11,422 nt of DNA from Dehalococcoidia bacterium (GCA_012965485.1 DTSF01000154.1:1-11422), one strand, 5' to 3'. Numbered from the stretch's first letter, positions 1-7,703 are shown. Numbers and translations: made by a program. The notes: generated by a model from the letters alone, not told the origin.

Positions 1-47
1 CGTTGGAAGCAACCCACGGGCTGTTTTTGAAAATCAGAAAATGTAAA

Positions 48-665
48 TCATGTAAGTAAAGTAATTACTTTCCGCCAAATTATTTCACTGATGATTTCAC
101 TAGGTTTTTCGGCATCTATTATGTGCCAAGCATTCTTATTTGATTCAGCAAGGCATAGATAACCTTTTCGTACACTGTTGTGAAAGGTTATAGACTCTTT
201 CTCAAACCTATCTTTAGGAGCTGCTTTTTTCCTTTCAAAAGAGACTGCTGGGTTTATGTCCAATAAAAACACTAAGTCAGGGCTTATACGAGAGGTTGCA
301 ATGGAATTGACCTCGGCTACAGTGTCTAAATTTAGTCCTTTCGCATAGCCTTGATATGCGAAAGATGAGTAAATATACCTGTCGCACACGACTACTGTGT
401 TGGAATCAAGGGCGGGAATTATTTCATTTTGAATAAGTTCTGACCGAGCGGCTGAAAAAAGAAACAATTCTGTAAGAGGATTCAGTTCGTACCCTTCCAA
501 TATGAGGGCCCGTATTTTTTCACCGGTGTTTGTGCTTCCGGGTTCTCTAACCAATAAGTTGGATACACCTTCAGAAGAGAGTCTTTGCGAAAGAATCTGC
601 GATTGAGTACTTTTCCCACTCCCTTCAACTCCTTCAAGTACGATGAAAATATTTTTAGTATCCAT
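48..665 (-). CDS. tmk: Thymidylate kinase (dTMP kinase)
   Basis: Phosphorylates dTMP to dTDP with ATP in the cytoplasm, an essential step in dTTP synthesis. The 205-residue product has the normal family length. Visible motifs in order: P-loop GVEGSGKST at residues 12-20; REPGST...GEKIR at 40-52 (dTMP-binding segment, with Ser44 where REPGGT is usual); DRYIYSSFAYQG at 95-106; and a basic LID ending in DRFE at about 145-155. I chose ATG at 665 because homology begins at MDTKNIF. An upstream in-frame ATG at 731 would add 22 residues lying wholly inside the preceding gene and unlike the family. The chosen start overlaps the last 11 bases of the R3H ATPase gene, so translation is probably coupled; no strong Shine-Dalgarno is visible. 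It is the last gene of the unit in this window. Confidence 0.96.
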   Translation of the reverse strand: MDTKNIFIVLEGVEGSGKSTQSQILSQRLSSEGVSNLLVREPGSTNTGEKIRALILEGYELNPLTELFLFSAARSELIQNEIIPALDSNTVVVCDRYIYSSFAYQGYAKGLNLDTVAEVNSIATSRISPDLVFLLDINPAVSFERKKAAPKDRFEKESITFHNSVRKGYLCLAESNKNAWHIIDAEKPSEIISEIIWRKVITLLT

Positions 666-2232
666 CGTTATCGTTATGTATAAGTACTGATCTCCGGGGT
701 TCTTTTCCCTCGCTAATGGATTCAAGCCCATATTCTGTGGCTATTTCATGCTGAAGCCTTCTCACAAAGGAGTTTTGCGGTCTTAACAGGATTTTTGGTT
801 CCCCATTAGAGATCCTTTGTGATGCCTGTTCAGCTTCCAATAGAGCCAATGATTTTTCCGATTCTGAAATCATAGGTCCCGTATCATTTTTTGTAACGGC
901 TTTTACAAACTGCTCAATTTGATGAACTGTATTTTTTCTCAGTACAAAGACTGGTTTGCCCATTTTTTCGGCACTTTTCAATGCTTGAGTTCCTCTCCTA
1001 TGGTAACTCTTTGTTGTCACAAGCATCTCTGCTTTGTTGATGTCAGCAACTAATGTGATAGGCGCATTCATAGACCTGATAACTTGATCAAATCTGCTTT
1101 TGTTAACACCGTAGGGCATTATCGGGGTTAATTTTGCCGTTTCTGTTGGGATCGTATTATTGGTTCTACGATATGGCTGAACATGCTCATTTGGAAAACC
1201 GGGGCTTTGGTTGCCTTCATCAGATTTAAAGGAACTTGTGTACTTCCTTATGGTGCCATTTTCTTCCACTGCTCTCACTTCAGAATTTATGGTCTGTTTG
1301 CGCAACATTTTATCCACAGTTGAGGCTACATCTGAATGTACTGTTACTAGGTTCCATCCTTGTATCTCCACCAGTTTTTCAAAAGTAGGAGGAGCATTTC
1401 TTTCTAATACAGTTTTTTGGGTTCTCCTTCTTCTAGCCTCAATATCTCCAAGTGTGACGGTTTGAATTCCACCTACTAGGTCTGATAACGTGGGATTCAT
1501 AATCAAATTTTCAAGAGTATTACCGTGAGCGGTAGCTACCAATTGAACCCCTCGTTCTGCAATAGTCCTCGCGGCATTGGCCTCTAATTCGGTGCCGATT
1601 TCATCTATAACTATGACTTCTGGCATATGGTTTTCCACAGCCTCAATCATCACGTCATGTTGTTTAGTCGGATACGGTACCTGCATTCTTCTGGCTCTTC
1701 CAATGGCTTTATGTGGAATATCTCCATCTCCAGCAATTTCATTGGAGGTATCCACTACGATCACTCTTTTTCCTGCATCGTCTGCCAAAACTCTAGCTAC
1801 CTCTCTGAGCATCGTTGTCTTTCCAACTCCAGGTTTTCCGAGAAGTAGAACACTTTCCCCAGATAATACTAAGTCTTCTATTATTTTGATGGTCCCGTAG
1901 ACTGCTCTTCCCACCCGGAATGTTATACCTACTACCTTACCACTACGGTTTCGAATAGCAGATATGCGGTGAAGGGTGCGTTCTATGCCTGCTCTATTGT
2001 CGGCACCGAACATTCCGATCTTACTTATAGCGTATTCCAGATCGTCTTTGGTGACTTCATCGATTTCTAGCAGTTTATTCTGACCCAAGAATCTTGCTTC
2101 CGGTTGCCTTCCTAAATCTAGGACCACTTCCAGCAATTCCTTCACATTTTCCTGGGCCAGTAACTCTGCCCTGAATCTTTCGGGAATCACGTCCACAAGG
2201 ACGTTTAGATCTATATCTGTCTCTCGGATCAC
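655..2232 (-). CDS. Ycf45/SpoIIIAA-type AAA ATPase with C-terminal R3H domain
   Basis: A 525-residue cytoplasmic P-loop ATPase, predicted to bind single-stranded nucleic acid. Visible parts: an N-terminal helical region (1-120); Walker A GKPGVGKTT at 132-140; Walker B VIVIDEIG at 206-213; a sensor-like ATAHG at 233-237; a low-similarity linker around 315-365; a second conserved module at about 372-445; and an R3H domain at the C terminus with the defining Arg491-xxx-His495 pair. The ATPase core resembles SpoIIIAA and plastid Ycf45, but the nucleic-acid-binding C terminus sets it apart from the sporulation protein, and its cellular role is not established. It starts at GTG with a GGGAGGA ribosome site at 2244-2250 (spacer 11). 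It follows pdxT by 23 bp and overlaps tmk by 11 bp. Confidence 0.93.
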   Translation of the reverse strand: MIRETDIDLNVLVDVIPERFRAELLAQENVKELLEVVLDLGRQPEARFLGQNKLLEIDEVTKDDLEYAISKIGMFGADNRAGIERTLHRISAIRNRSGKVVGITFRVGRAVYGTIKIIEDLVLSGESVLLLGKPGVGKTTMLREVARVLADDAGKRVIVVDTSNEIAGDGDIPHKAIGRARRMQVPYPTKQHDVMIEAVENHMPEVIVIDEIGTELEANAARTIAERGVQLVATAHGNTLENLIMNPTLSDLVGGIQTVTLGDIEARRRRTQKTVLERNAPPTFEKLVEIQGWNLVTVHSDVASTVDKMLRKQTINSEVRAVEENGTIRKYTSSFKSDEGNQSPGFPNEHVQPYRRTNNTIPTETAKLTPIMPYGVNKSRFDQVIRSMNAPITLVADINKAEMLVTTKSYHRRGTQALKSAEKMGKPVFVLRKNTVHQIEQFVKAVTKNDTGPMISESEKSLALLEAEQASQRISNGEPKILLRPQNSFVRRLQHEIATEYGLESISEGKEPRRSVLIHNDNDGY

Positions 2233-2255
2233 TTTTGCTGTGGTCCTCCCAAGTT

Positions 2256-2837
2256 TTATTGCATTGAATGAGCGATATTTGCGAACATGGCGTGCATTCT
2301 GGGATCTTCAGTTAGTTCAGGATGAAATGAGGTAGCAAGAATTCTGTTTTGTTTCACAGCAACTGGTTTTCCTTGATCTACTTCGGCTAATATTTCGACC
2401 CCATCCCCTATCTTAGTCACCAACGGTGCCCGAATGAAAACAGCATGCATAGGGGGTCCGTCTATTCCGTTGATATCCAAGTTTGTCTCAAAACTATCAA
2501 TTTGTCTGCCAAACGCGTTGCGGCTGACCTCGATATCCATCAACCCCAACGGGTCAGGACGTTTATCCTTTAAGTGCTTGGCTATGACTATCATACCGGC
2601 ACAGGTGCCCCATACAGCCAGTCCCTTCCTTACTTTTTCGACCAAAGGCTGCCGCATTTCATAGATATCTATCAGCTGCACTATGGTCGTACTTTCCCCG
2701 CCAGGGATGATTAATCCATCGATGTTTTCTAATTGTTCAGGCAACCGGACTTCCACAGATTCAATTCCAATAGAATCTAGCATATTTCTATGTTCCAGAA
2801 AGTCGCCTTGTATTGCCAAGACGCCTATAGGTGCCAA
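2256..2837 (-). CDS. pdxT: Pyridoxal 5'-phosphate synthase glutaminase subunit PdxT
   Basis: Hydrolyses glutamine and channels ammonia to PdxS for de novo PLP synthesis. The 193-residue class I glutamine amidotransferase fold shows GVLAIQGDF at 5-13, GGEST at 46-50 (oxyanion side), the nucleophile Cys79 in GTCAG, and the partner pair His172/Glu174 in SFHPE. Length is normal for the family. The start is TTG at 2837: homology begins almost at once, only two bases separate it from the pdxS stop, and no ATG or GTG alternative lies nearby. A GGGG run at 2847-2850 inside the end of pdxS is the only ribosome-site candidate. Tight translational coupling with pdxS fits the fixed stoichiometry of the complex. 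Confidence 0.96.
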   Translation of the reverse strand: MAPIGVLAIQGDFLEHRNMLDSIGIESVEVRLPEQLENIDGLIIPGGESTTIVQLIDIYEMRQPLVEKVRKGLAVWGTCAGMIVIAKHLKDKRPDPLGLMDIEVSRNAFGRQIDSFETNLDINGIDGPPMHAVFIRAPLVTKIGDGVEILAEVDQGKPVAVKQNRILATSFHPELTEDPRMHAMFANIAHSMQ

Positions 2838-2839
2838 AT

Positions 2840-3739
2840 TTACCAGCCCCTAGTAGCAAACTGCTCTGATTCAGGCAAAGTTCTAACATCAATTCCTGGC
2901 ATGGATGCGCCTAATCCTTTGGAGACGGAGGCAAGCATTTCTGGATCTTTGTAATGTGTTGTGGCTTTGACTATTGCATTAGCCATAATTTGGGGAGTTT
3001 CTGACTTAAATATTCCAGATCCCACAAAGACGCCGTCCACACCAATTTGCATCATCAATGCAGCATCCGCTGGGGTAGAAATCCCGCCAGCAGCGAAATT
3101 CACAACAGGTAAAGCCCCGGTTTGGTGGATGCCTTTAACTAATTCGTAAGGAGCCTTCAAATCTCGGGCTGTGGCCATGAGTTCGTCGGTTTCCATACCT
3201 CTAATGTGACTAATTTGTCCCAGAACTTTCCTCGCATGTCGGACCGCCTCTACGATATTCCCCGAACCGGCCTCTCCCTTCGTTCTAATCATGGCGGCCC
3301 CTTCGCCTATTCTTCTGAGCGCCTCCCCTAGGTCCCTGGCACCGCACACGAAGGGCACCGAAAAGTCATGTTTATTGATGTGATTGTTTTCATCCGCTGG
3401 AGTTAAAACTTCAGATTCGTCGATGTAATCAGTACCAAGAGCCTCCAAAATCTGGGCTTCTACGAAATGACCGATCCTTGCTTTGGCCATTACCGGGATG
3501 GTCACCGCCTCAATTATCTCGATGATCATTTGGGGATCTGACATTCTTGCCACACCACCATCAGCCCTAATATCAGAAGGGACTCTTTCTAGTGCCATGA
3601 CCGCCACTGCACCAGCATCTTCTGCGATTTTTGCTTGGTCTGAGGTGACCACATCCATAATCACGCCACCCTTCAACATTTGGGCCAACCCTGACTTTAC
3701 TGTCCAAGTCCCCGTGTTAGGTTTTATTTCTGTTGCCAT
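2840..3739 (-). CDS. pdxS: Pyridoxal 5'-phosphate synthase subunit PdxS
   Basis: Condenses ribose 5-phosphate, glyceraldehyde 3-phosphate and ammonia into PLP (DXP-independent vitamin B6 route); the known enzyme is a dodecameric barrel decorated with PdxT. The 299-residue protein is full length. Asp29, Lys86 (in MAKARIGH) and Lys154 (in [10 protein letters not shown]) align with the catalytic Asp24, Lys81 and Lys149 of the Bacillus enzyme. The phosphate-binding FAAGGI and [12 protein letters not shown] segments are present near the C terminus. ATG start with a strong GGAGG at 3746-3750 and a 6-base spacer. It is the first gene after a 97-bp gap holding a likely promoter and a leader hairpin. 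Absence of the DXP-route genes from the window is consistent but proves nothing. Confidence 0.98.
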   Translation of the reverse strand: MATEIKPNTGTWTVKSGLAQMLKGGVIMDVVTSDQAKIAEDAGAVAVMALERVPSDIRADGGVARMSDPQMIIEIIEAVTIPVMAKARIGHFVEAQILEALGTDYIDESEVLTPADENNHINKHDFSVPFVCGARDLGEALRRIGEGAAMIRTKGEAGSGNIVEAVRHARKVLGQISHIRGMETDELMATARDLKAPYELVKGIHQTGALPVVNFAAGGISTPADAALMMQIGVDGVFVGSGIFKSETPQIMANAIVKATTHYKDPEMLASVSKGLGASMPGIDVRTLPESEQFATRGW

Positions 3740-3745
3740 ATATAG

Positions 3746-3750
3746 CCTCC
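3746..3750 (-). promoter_or_regulatory. Ribosome binding site of pdxS
   Basis: Perfect GGAGG, six bases before the pdxS ATG. It is the strongest and best-spaced site in the window and lies just after the leader hairpin at 3754-3772, so hairpin folding could affect its exposure. Confidence 0.8.
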
Positions 3751-3753
3751 GTT

Positions 3754-3772
3754 TTCAGTTATGCAAACTGAA
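3754..3772 (-). promoter_or_regulatory. Leader hairpin before pdxS
   Basis: A perfect 7-bp inverted repeat (TTCAGTT / AACTGAA) with a 5-base loop. It falls inside the predicted pdxS leader, between the promoter and the GGAGG site, ending three bases before the ribosome site. No U-run follows, so it is not a terminator. It could be an mRNA-stabilising 5' stem, a modulator of ribosome access, or a protein-binding dyad; the sequence does not decide. Confidence 0.45.
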
Positions 3773-3785
3773 TGCACTTATCCAA

Positions 3786-3815
3786 ATTATAACCCTACAT
3801 ACTAGCAAGCTTCAA
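3786..3815 (-). promoter_or_regulatory. Predicted sigma70-type promoter of pdxS-pdxT-R3H-tmk
   Basis: Minus-strand -35 box TTGAAG at 3810-3815 (4 of 6 to consensus), an 18-bp spacer and a perfect TATAAT -10 box at 3786-3791. Transcription would begin near 3779, giving a leader of about 40 bases that contains the hairpin and the GGAGG site. The only other occupant of this 97-bp gap is the downstream flank of gap, and no convincing intrinsic terminator is seen there, so some read-through from gap is likely. Confidence 0.65.
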
Positions 3816-3836
3816 TTAAGAACAACGATCTTATTT

Positions 3837-4850
3837 CTAGAGCCCTGCTTCTGCGACCAGCTTCGCCAATTCTACTGTCCTGCAACTATATGCCCATTCA
3901 TTATCATACCAGCCGACTACTTTAGCCATATTGTTGTCCAGAGTTATCGTGGATAGCCCGTCAATGGTGCAACTATATTTACTCCCGCGATAGTCAGAGC
4001 TTACCAAAGGCTCATTGGAATATTGGAGGATGCCATTAAGGCTGTTCTGGGATACCTCTAGGTATGCCAGGTTTATTTCTTCAGCGGAGGCTCTTTTTTT
4101 TAAGGTTGCGACAAAGTCTGTAACCGATACGGTGGCTGTGGGTACCCTGAAGGCCATGCCATTAATCTTCCCTTTTAAATTCGGTAGAACTTGTCCTACT
4201 GCTTTGGCAGCTCCAGTTGTAGTGGGGATTATATTCATTGCTGCAGCCCTGGCCCGGCGTTTATCTGTATGCCTTTTATCAAGAACTTGTTGGTCGTTGG
4301 TATAAGAATGGATGGTAGTTAGCATTCCTTGTTCTATGCCAAAGTAATCATCCAACACTTTCATCAACGGTGCTGCACAATTGGTTGTGCATGAAGCATT
4401 CGACATTATGTGATGTTTATTTTTGTCATATTGATGTTCATTGACTCCCAACACTATCGTAATGTCTTCGTTTTTTGCGGGGGCGGAAATTATTACTTTC
4501 TTTGCCCCACCTCCTAAATGTTCAGACGCTTTGGCGGAATCGGTAAACTTGCCTGTGCATTCAATTACGATATCGACACCATGGTCTCCCCAAGGTAATA
4601 AAGAAGGCGACTCGGAATTTAGACAAACCACAGGATGACCGTCTATTACAATAGAATCTTCGGTCCATTTAACGTCGCCTTTGAATGTTCCGTAGGTTGT
4701 GTCATATTTGAACATGTGAGCATTACTTTCAGGGTCCGCAAAGCTATTTATAGCCCCTACCTCGATGTCTTTGTACCCCTCTTGAACCACGGCCCGTAGT
4801 ATCAATCTACCTATTCTCCCGAAACCGTTAATACCAATACGCGTCTTCAT
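3837..4850 (-). CDS. gap: Glyceraldehyde-3-phosphate dehydrogenase, probably NADP-type
   Basis: Interconverts glyceraldehyde 3-phosphate and 1,3-bisphosphoglycerate. The 337-residue protein is full length: Rossmann motif INGFGRIGR at 7-15, nucleophile Cys154 in SNASCTTNC, catalytic His181 in TTIHSYT, and the GWYDNEW block at 313-319. Two specificity sites are unusual. The Asp32 position of NAD enzymes is Ser36 (INSFADP), and the Leu187-Pro188 positions are Lys192-Arg193 (LDKRH). Loss of that acidic residue plus basic replacements is the pattern expected for NADP use and a biosynthetic, GapB-like role; this is inferred from known family determinants, not measured. It is not an Epd-type erythrose-4-phosphate dehydrogenase, because the NIIPTTTGAAKAVG segment is GAPDH-like. 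ATG start, weak AAAGGG site at 4861-4866, 20 bp after eno. Confidence 0.96.
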   Translation of the reverse strand: MKTRIGINGFGRIGRLILRAVVQEGYKDIEVGAINSFADPESNAHMFKYDTTYGTFKGDVKWTEDSIVIDGHPVVCLNSESPSLLPWGDHGVDIVIECTGKFTDSAKASEHLGGGAKKVIISAPAKNEDITIVLGVNEHQYDKNKHHIMSNASCTTNCAAPLMKVLDDYFGIEQGMLTTIHSYTNDQQVLDKRHTDKRRARAAAMNIIPTTTGAAKAVGQVLPNLKGKINGMAFRVPTATVSVTDFVATLKKRASAEEINLAYLEVSQNSLNGILQYSNEPLVSSDYRGSKYSCTIDGLSTITLDNNMAKVVGWYDNEWAYSCRTVELAKLVAEAGL

Positions 4851-4870
4851 GTAATTTGAACCCTTTTAGC

Positions 4871-6190
4871 CTAATACGTCTCTTTGTTCATATTTAACTT
4901 GTTTATATAACGGGAGTAAATGTCTCTTCCGGCAAATGTACACCTACTACCTAAATTTTCCTCAATGCGTATGAGTCGGTTGTACTTAGCGGTTCTTTCG
5001 CCTCTGGCAGGGGCCCCGGATTTTATTTGTCCGGAATTTGTAGCTACCGCTAAGTCAGATATAAAAGTGTCTTCTGTTTCGCCTGAGCGATGACTTATAA
5101 CTGTGCCCCATCCTACAGATTGGACTAGGGTGATAGCCTCTAATGTTTCGGTCAAGGTACCGATTTGATTTGGCTTTATAAGCACAGCATTCGCTGCCTG
5201 AGTTTCGATGCCTTTTGATATTCTGGTTGGGTTCGTTGTAAGCAGATCATCCGCAACTAGTTGTATTTTACTACCCAAGCGGCGCGTCATTTCCTCCCAG
5301 TCACCCCATTCATCATCTGATAACCCATCCTCAATGCTTATGATCGGATACTTTTCTACCCAGGTAGAATACATGTCACTTAGTTGTTCGCCTGAAACTA
5401 ACTTTTTTTCACGTATCAAGTTGTAGAGTTTATTCTCGGAGTCAAAAAGTTCAGCTGCTGCCACATCTAACGCGATAAAAAAATGAAGACCGCATTTATA
5501 ACCAGAAGAAGTTATGGCGTCAACTAATATTTCCAAGGCAGCCTCGTTAGATGGTAACTGCGGGGCGAATCCACCTTCGTCTCCAACCGTGGTACTGAGA
5601 TTGCTTTCGCTTAGATTGTTCTGAAGCGATTGATATACTTCAGAACCGGCTTTAATGGCGTCAGAGAAGGTTCTAAACCCGACAGGGACTATCATGAATT
5701 CCTGAATATCAGTGGAATTTTCAGCATGTTTGCCGCCATTAATCACGTTCAACATTGGGGCGGGAATTAAGTATTCATCTGATTCCGAAATGTGAGCGAA
5801 TAACTCCTTCTTAGATGAAACAGCAGCAGCCCTGGCGGTAGAAAGGGATACTGCCAATGTGGAATTTGCGCCTAAATTACTTTTGTTTTCGGTCCCATCT
5901 AGCTCAATTAATTTAGAATCTAATTTTTCTTGATCAAAGGAATCAAAGCCTATGACGTTTGGACGTATAACATCCAGGATATTACCGAGTGCTTTCAGTA
6001 CACCCTTTCCATGGTACCTGTTTTGATCACCATCCCGGAGTTCCATTGCCTCATATTGTCCTGTACTGGCACCTGAAGGCACTGAAGATGTACCTACAGA
6101 ACCGTCTTCTAAGACTACATCTACCTCGACTGTTGGGTTTCCCCTTGAATCAAGGATTTCTCTTGCCTTGATGCTATGAATTGAAGTCAT
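4871..6190 (-). CDS. eno: Enolase (phosphopyruvate hydratase)
   Basis: Interconverts 2-phosphoglycerate and phosphoenolpyruvate. The 439-residue protein carries the full catalytic set: Glu164 (DIQEF), Glu205 (VGDEGGFAP), the Mg ligands Asp242 (ALDVAA), Glu287 (SIEDG) and Asp314 (VADDL), catalytic Lys339 (IKPNQIGT), the SHRSGETED block at 366-374, and Lys390 (QIKSGAP). The N-terminal IHSIKAREILDSRGNPTVEV and the mobile loop SGASTGQYEA are typical. Small departures are Pro in IKPNQ and ADDLLTTN in place of GDDLFVTN. ATG start with AAGGA at 6201-6205, a 10-base spacer, and 13 bp after the preceding stop. It sits directly before gap, so two steps of lower glycolysis/gluconeogenesis share a transcript. 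Confidence 0.98.
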   Translation of the reverse strand: MTSIHSIKAREILDSRGNPTVEVDVVLEDGSVGTSSVPSGASTGQYEAMELRDGDQNRYHGKGVLKALGNILDVIRPNVIGFDSFDQEKLDSKLIELDGTENKSNLGANSTLAVSLSTARAAAVSSKKELFAHISESDEYLIPAPMLNVINGGKHAENSTDIQEFMIVPVGFRTFSDAIKAGSEVYQSLQNNLSESNLSTTVGDEGGFAPQLPSNEAALEILVDAITSSGYKCGLHFFIALDVAAAELFDSENKLYNLIREKKLVSGEQLSDMYSTWVEKYPIISIEDGLSDDEWGDWEEMTRRLGSKIQLVADDLLTTNPTRISKGIETQAANAVLIKPNQIGTLTETLEAITLVQSVGWGTVISHRSGETEDTFISDLAVATNSGQIKSGAPARGERTAKYNRLIRIEENLGSRCTFAGRDIYSRYINKLNMNKETY

Positions 6191-6203
6191 TTTAGGATGG
6201 TCC

Positions 6204-6674
6204 TTATTTTTTTTTGGCCAGGCAGATCGCGAGTTGAACCGCCTCTTCTGGGCTGTTCGCTACTATTATTCCACAATCTAAATGTTCGTCCCTGAGTAAA
6301 CTCCATGTATTCAGGCCAATTACTGGTTTTGAGTCTGATAATGCCAGCCCAATTTCAGACAAAGTCCCGTAGGAACCACCGATCGCGATGACCGATTTTC
6401 CAGCCCTAGTAACTAGTAAGTTGCGACCATTTCCAAGCCCGGTACAGATAGGTATGTCAACGTATTCGTTGGAATCAAGAGGGTCCATTCCTGGCAAAAT
6501 TCCTATGGTGGTGCCACCATTCTTTTTGGCTCCTTTGCAAACAGCTCTCATAACTCCTTCTTGGCCTCCACAAACCACTGTTACGTTGGCCTTTGCCAAA
6601 AGAGAACCTACCTCTTCAGCAAGAATGGTATTTTCAGGGGAGGCGGAGCTTTCACCTATTACAGCAATTATCAA
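6204..6674 (-). CDS. TIGR00725/LOG-like Rossmann-fold nucleotide-binding protein
   Basis: A 156-residue protein of the DprA/LOG superfamily, most like the TIGR00725 branch that includes the molybdenum-cofactor carrier protein of Chlamydomonas. Visible motifs: CGGQEGVM at 35-42, GNGRN with Arg84 at 81-85, and GGSYGTLSE with Glu107 at 99-107, which corresponds to the PGGxGTxxE loop of LOG phosphoribohydrolases. Arg84 and Glu107 occupy the places of the LOG catalytic pair, so nucleotide hydrolysis or nucleotide/cofactor binding are both possible; the substrate cannot be read from sequence. Start is TTG at 6674, fixed by an in-frame TGA two codons upstream and a good AAGGTGAT ribosome site. It lies 33 bp after mdh and 13 bp before eno, inside a central-carbon operon. 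Confidence 0.88.
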   Translation of the reverse strand: MIIAVIGESSASPENTILAEEVGSLLAKANVTVVCGGQEGVMRAVCKGAKKNGGTTIGILPGMDPLDSNEYVDIPICTGLGNGRNLLVTRAGKSVIAIGGSYGTLSEIGLALSDSKPVIGLNTWSLLRDEHLDCGIIVANSPEEAVQLAICLAKKK

Positions 6675-6676
6675 AT

Positions 6677-6684
6677 ATCACCTT
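6677..6684 (-). promoter_or_regulatory. Ribosome binding site fixing the TTG start at 6674
   Basis: AAGGTGAT is a near-complete match to the anti-Shine-Dalgarno complement, and its AAGG lies six bases before TTG. The site contains an in-frame TGA, so the protein cannot extend further upstream; the TTG is the only reasonable start. Confidence 0.7.
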
Positions 6685-6707
6685 ATTCGAGAAGCCATTT
6701 AGAGGCC

Positions 6708-7640
6708 CTATTGAGCTCCTGCCATAACCTCGACCAATTCTTGTACCGCTTCCGCGGATTTCCTTAAAGCGTTAAGCTCATCGCTATTCAAATTCAACTC
6801 AACTATCTCTTCTACTCCGTTTGAGCCGAGTTTGACTGGCACTCCAACATAGAGATCACTGATGCCGTATTGTCCTTGTAAATATGCTGTGCATGGTAGT
6901 ATCTCTTTCTTATCAAAAATAATGGCCTCTACCATCTGAACTATAGATGCTGAAGGGGCGTAAAAAGCACTTCCAGTCTTCAAATAATTAACTATTTCTG
7001 CGCCGCCATCCCTTGCCCTTTGCACTATCTCTGCCAATCTTTTCGGAGCTATCAGTTTAGATACTGAGGTTCCTGCAACATTTGTGCTTTCCACAACAGG
7101 TACCATTGTGTCTCCATGCCCGCCAAGCACATAGGCGGAGACAGAGTTGACGGATACTCCCAATTCTTCCGCGAGAAAAGTTCTGTACCTAGCTGTATCA
7201 AGGATGCCAGCCATGCCTACCACTCGATTACTTGGTAATCCAGTGATTTTCAAAGCTTGTTGAGCCATTGCATCCAGAGGATTTGTGACTATCAGATGAA
7301 CGCTATTGGGAGAAAATTTAGCAGTTTGTTCCACCACGCTGGAAACTATTTTCATATTGGTGAGTAGTAAATCATCTCGGCTCATGCCAGGTTTCCGGGC
7401 TATTCCTGAGGTTACAACGACTACATCAGACCCTTCAGTCTCTTCATATCCATTTGTACCTACAATATTGGCGTCTGTTCCCAAAATTGGCCCAGATTCA
7501 AGCATGTCCAAGGCTTTTCCTTGAGGTAGCCCATCCACGATATCCACCAAAACGACGTCAGCATAGCCTCCGTCAAAAATGCGTTGAGCGGTTGTCGCAC
7601 CTACGTTTCCAGCCCCAACAACAGTCACCTTGTTTCTCAT
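6708..7640 (-). CDS. mdh: Malate dehydrogenase (LDH-like, NAD-dependent)
   Basis: Interconverts malate and oxaloacetate. The 310-residue protein belongs to the LDH-like MDH group. Dinucleotide motif VGAGNVG is at 8-14; Asp33 in LVDIVDG indicates NAD; Arg82 in IARKPGMSR sits where lactate dehydrogenases have Gln102 and marks a malate enzyme. Substrate Arg88 and Arg151, Asp148 and catalytic His175 (GGHGD) are present. ATG start with AGAGGA five to six bases upstream. The 63-bp gap after the biotin-domain carboxyltransferase holds no convincing terminator, so co-transcription is likely. The placement puts production or use of oxaloacetate next to its reduction. Confidence 0.97.
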   Translation of the reverse strand: MRNKVTVVGAGNVGATTAQRIFDGGYADVVLVDIVDGLPQGKALDMLESGPILGTDANIVGTNGYEETEGSDVVVVTSGIARKPGMSRDDLLLTNMKIVSSVVEQTAKFSPNSVHLIVTNPLDAMAQQALKITGLPSNRVVGMAGILDTARYRTFLAEELGVSVNSVSAYVLGGHGDTMVPVVESTNVAGTSVSKLIAPKRLAEIVQRARDGGAEIVNYLKTGSAFYAPSASIVQMVEAIIFDKKEILPCTAYLQGQYGISDLYVGVPVKLGSNGVEEIVELNLNSDELNALRKSAEAVQELVEVMAGAQ

Positions 7641-7703
7641 TTAATTCCTCTTTTTGTGTGTTGTAATAATCCTGATTTGGATACTATTTACAAACCAGTT
7701 TGA

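Noticed and set aside
1..47. Possible terminator after tmk (CAGCC/GGTTG stem)
   Set aside because: Only a 5-bp stem with a G-U pair and no U-run on the minus strand; on the plus strand a T-run follows but the stem has a mismatch. Too weak to call.
663..731. N-terminal extension of thymidylate kinase from an upstream ATG at 731
   Set aside because: The extra 22 residues overlap the R3H coding region in another frame and do not resemble the family; homology starts at the ATG at 665.
1211..1900. Plus-strand reading frames of 73-107 residues over the R3H ATPase gene
   Set aside because: They mirror the conserved ATPase in antisense, have no ribosome sites or recognisable domains, and the motif-bearing minus-strand gene explains the region.
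3837..4850. Erythrose-4-phosphate dehydrogenase (Epd) because of the vitamin B6 genes next door
   Set aside because: The neighbouring PdxST route does not need Epd, and the catalytic-domain segments match GAPDH rather than Epd.
7641..7703. Promoter or terminator between the biotin-domain carboxyltransferase and mdh
   Set aside because: The CAAAC/GTTTG dyad leaves at most a 4-bp stem with a usable loop and no U-run; possible -35/-10 boxes are poor and badly spaced (about 19 bp).
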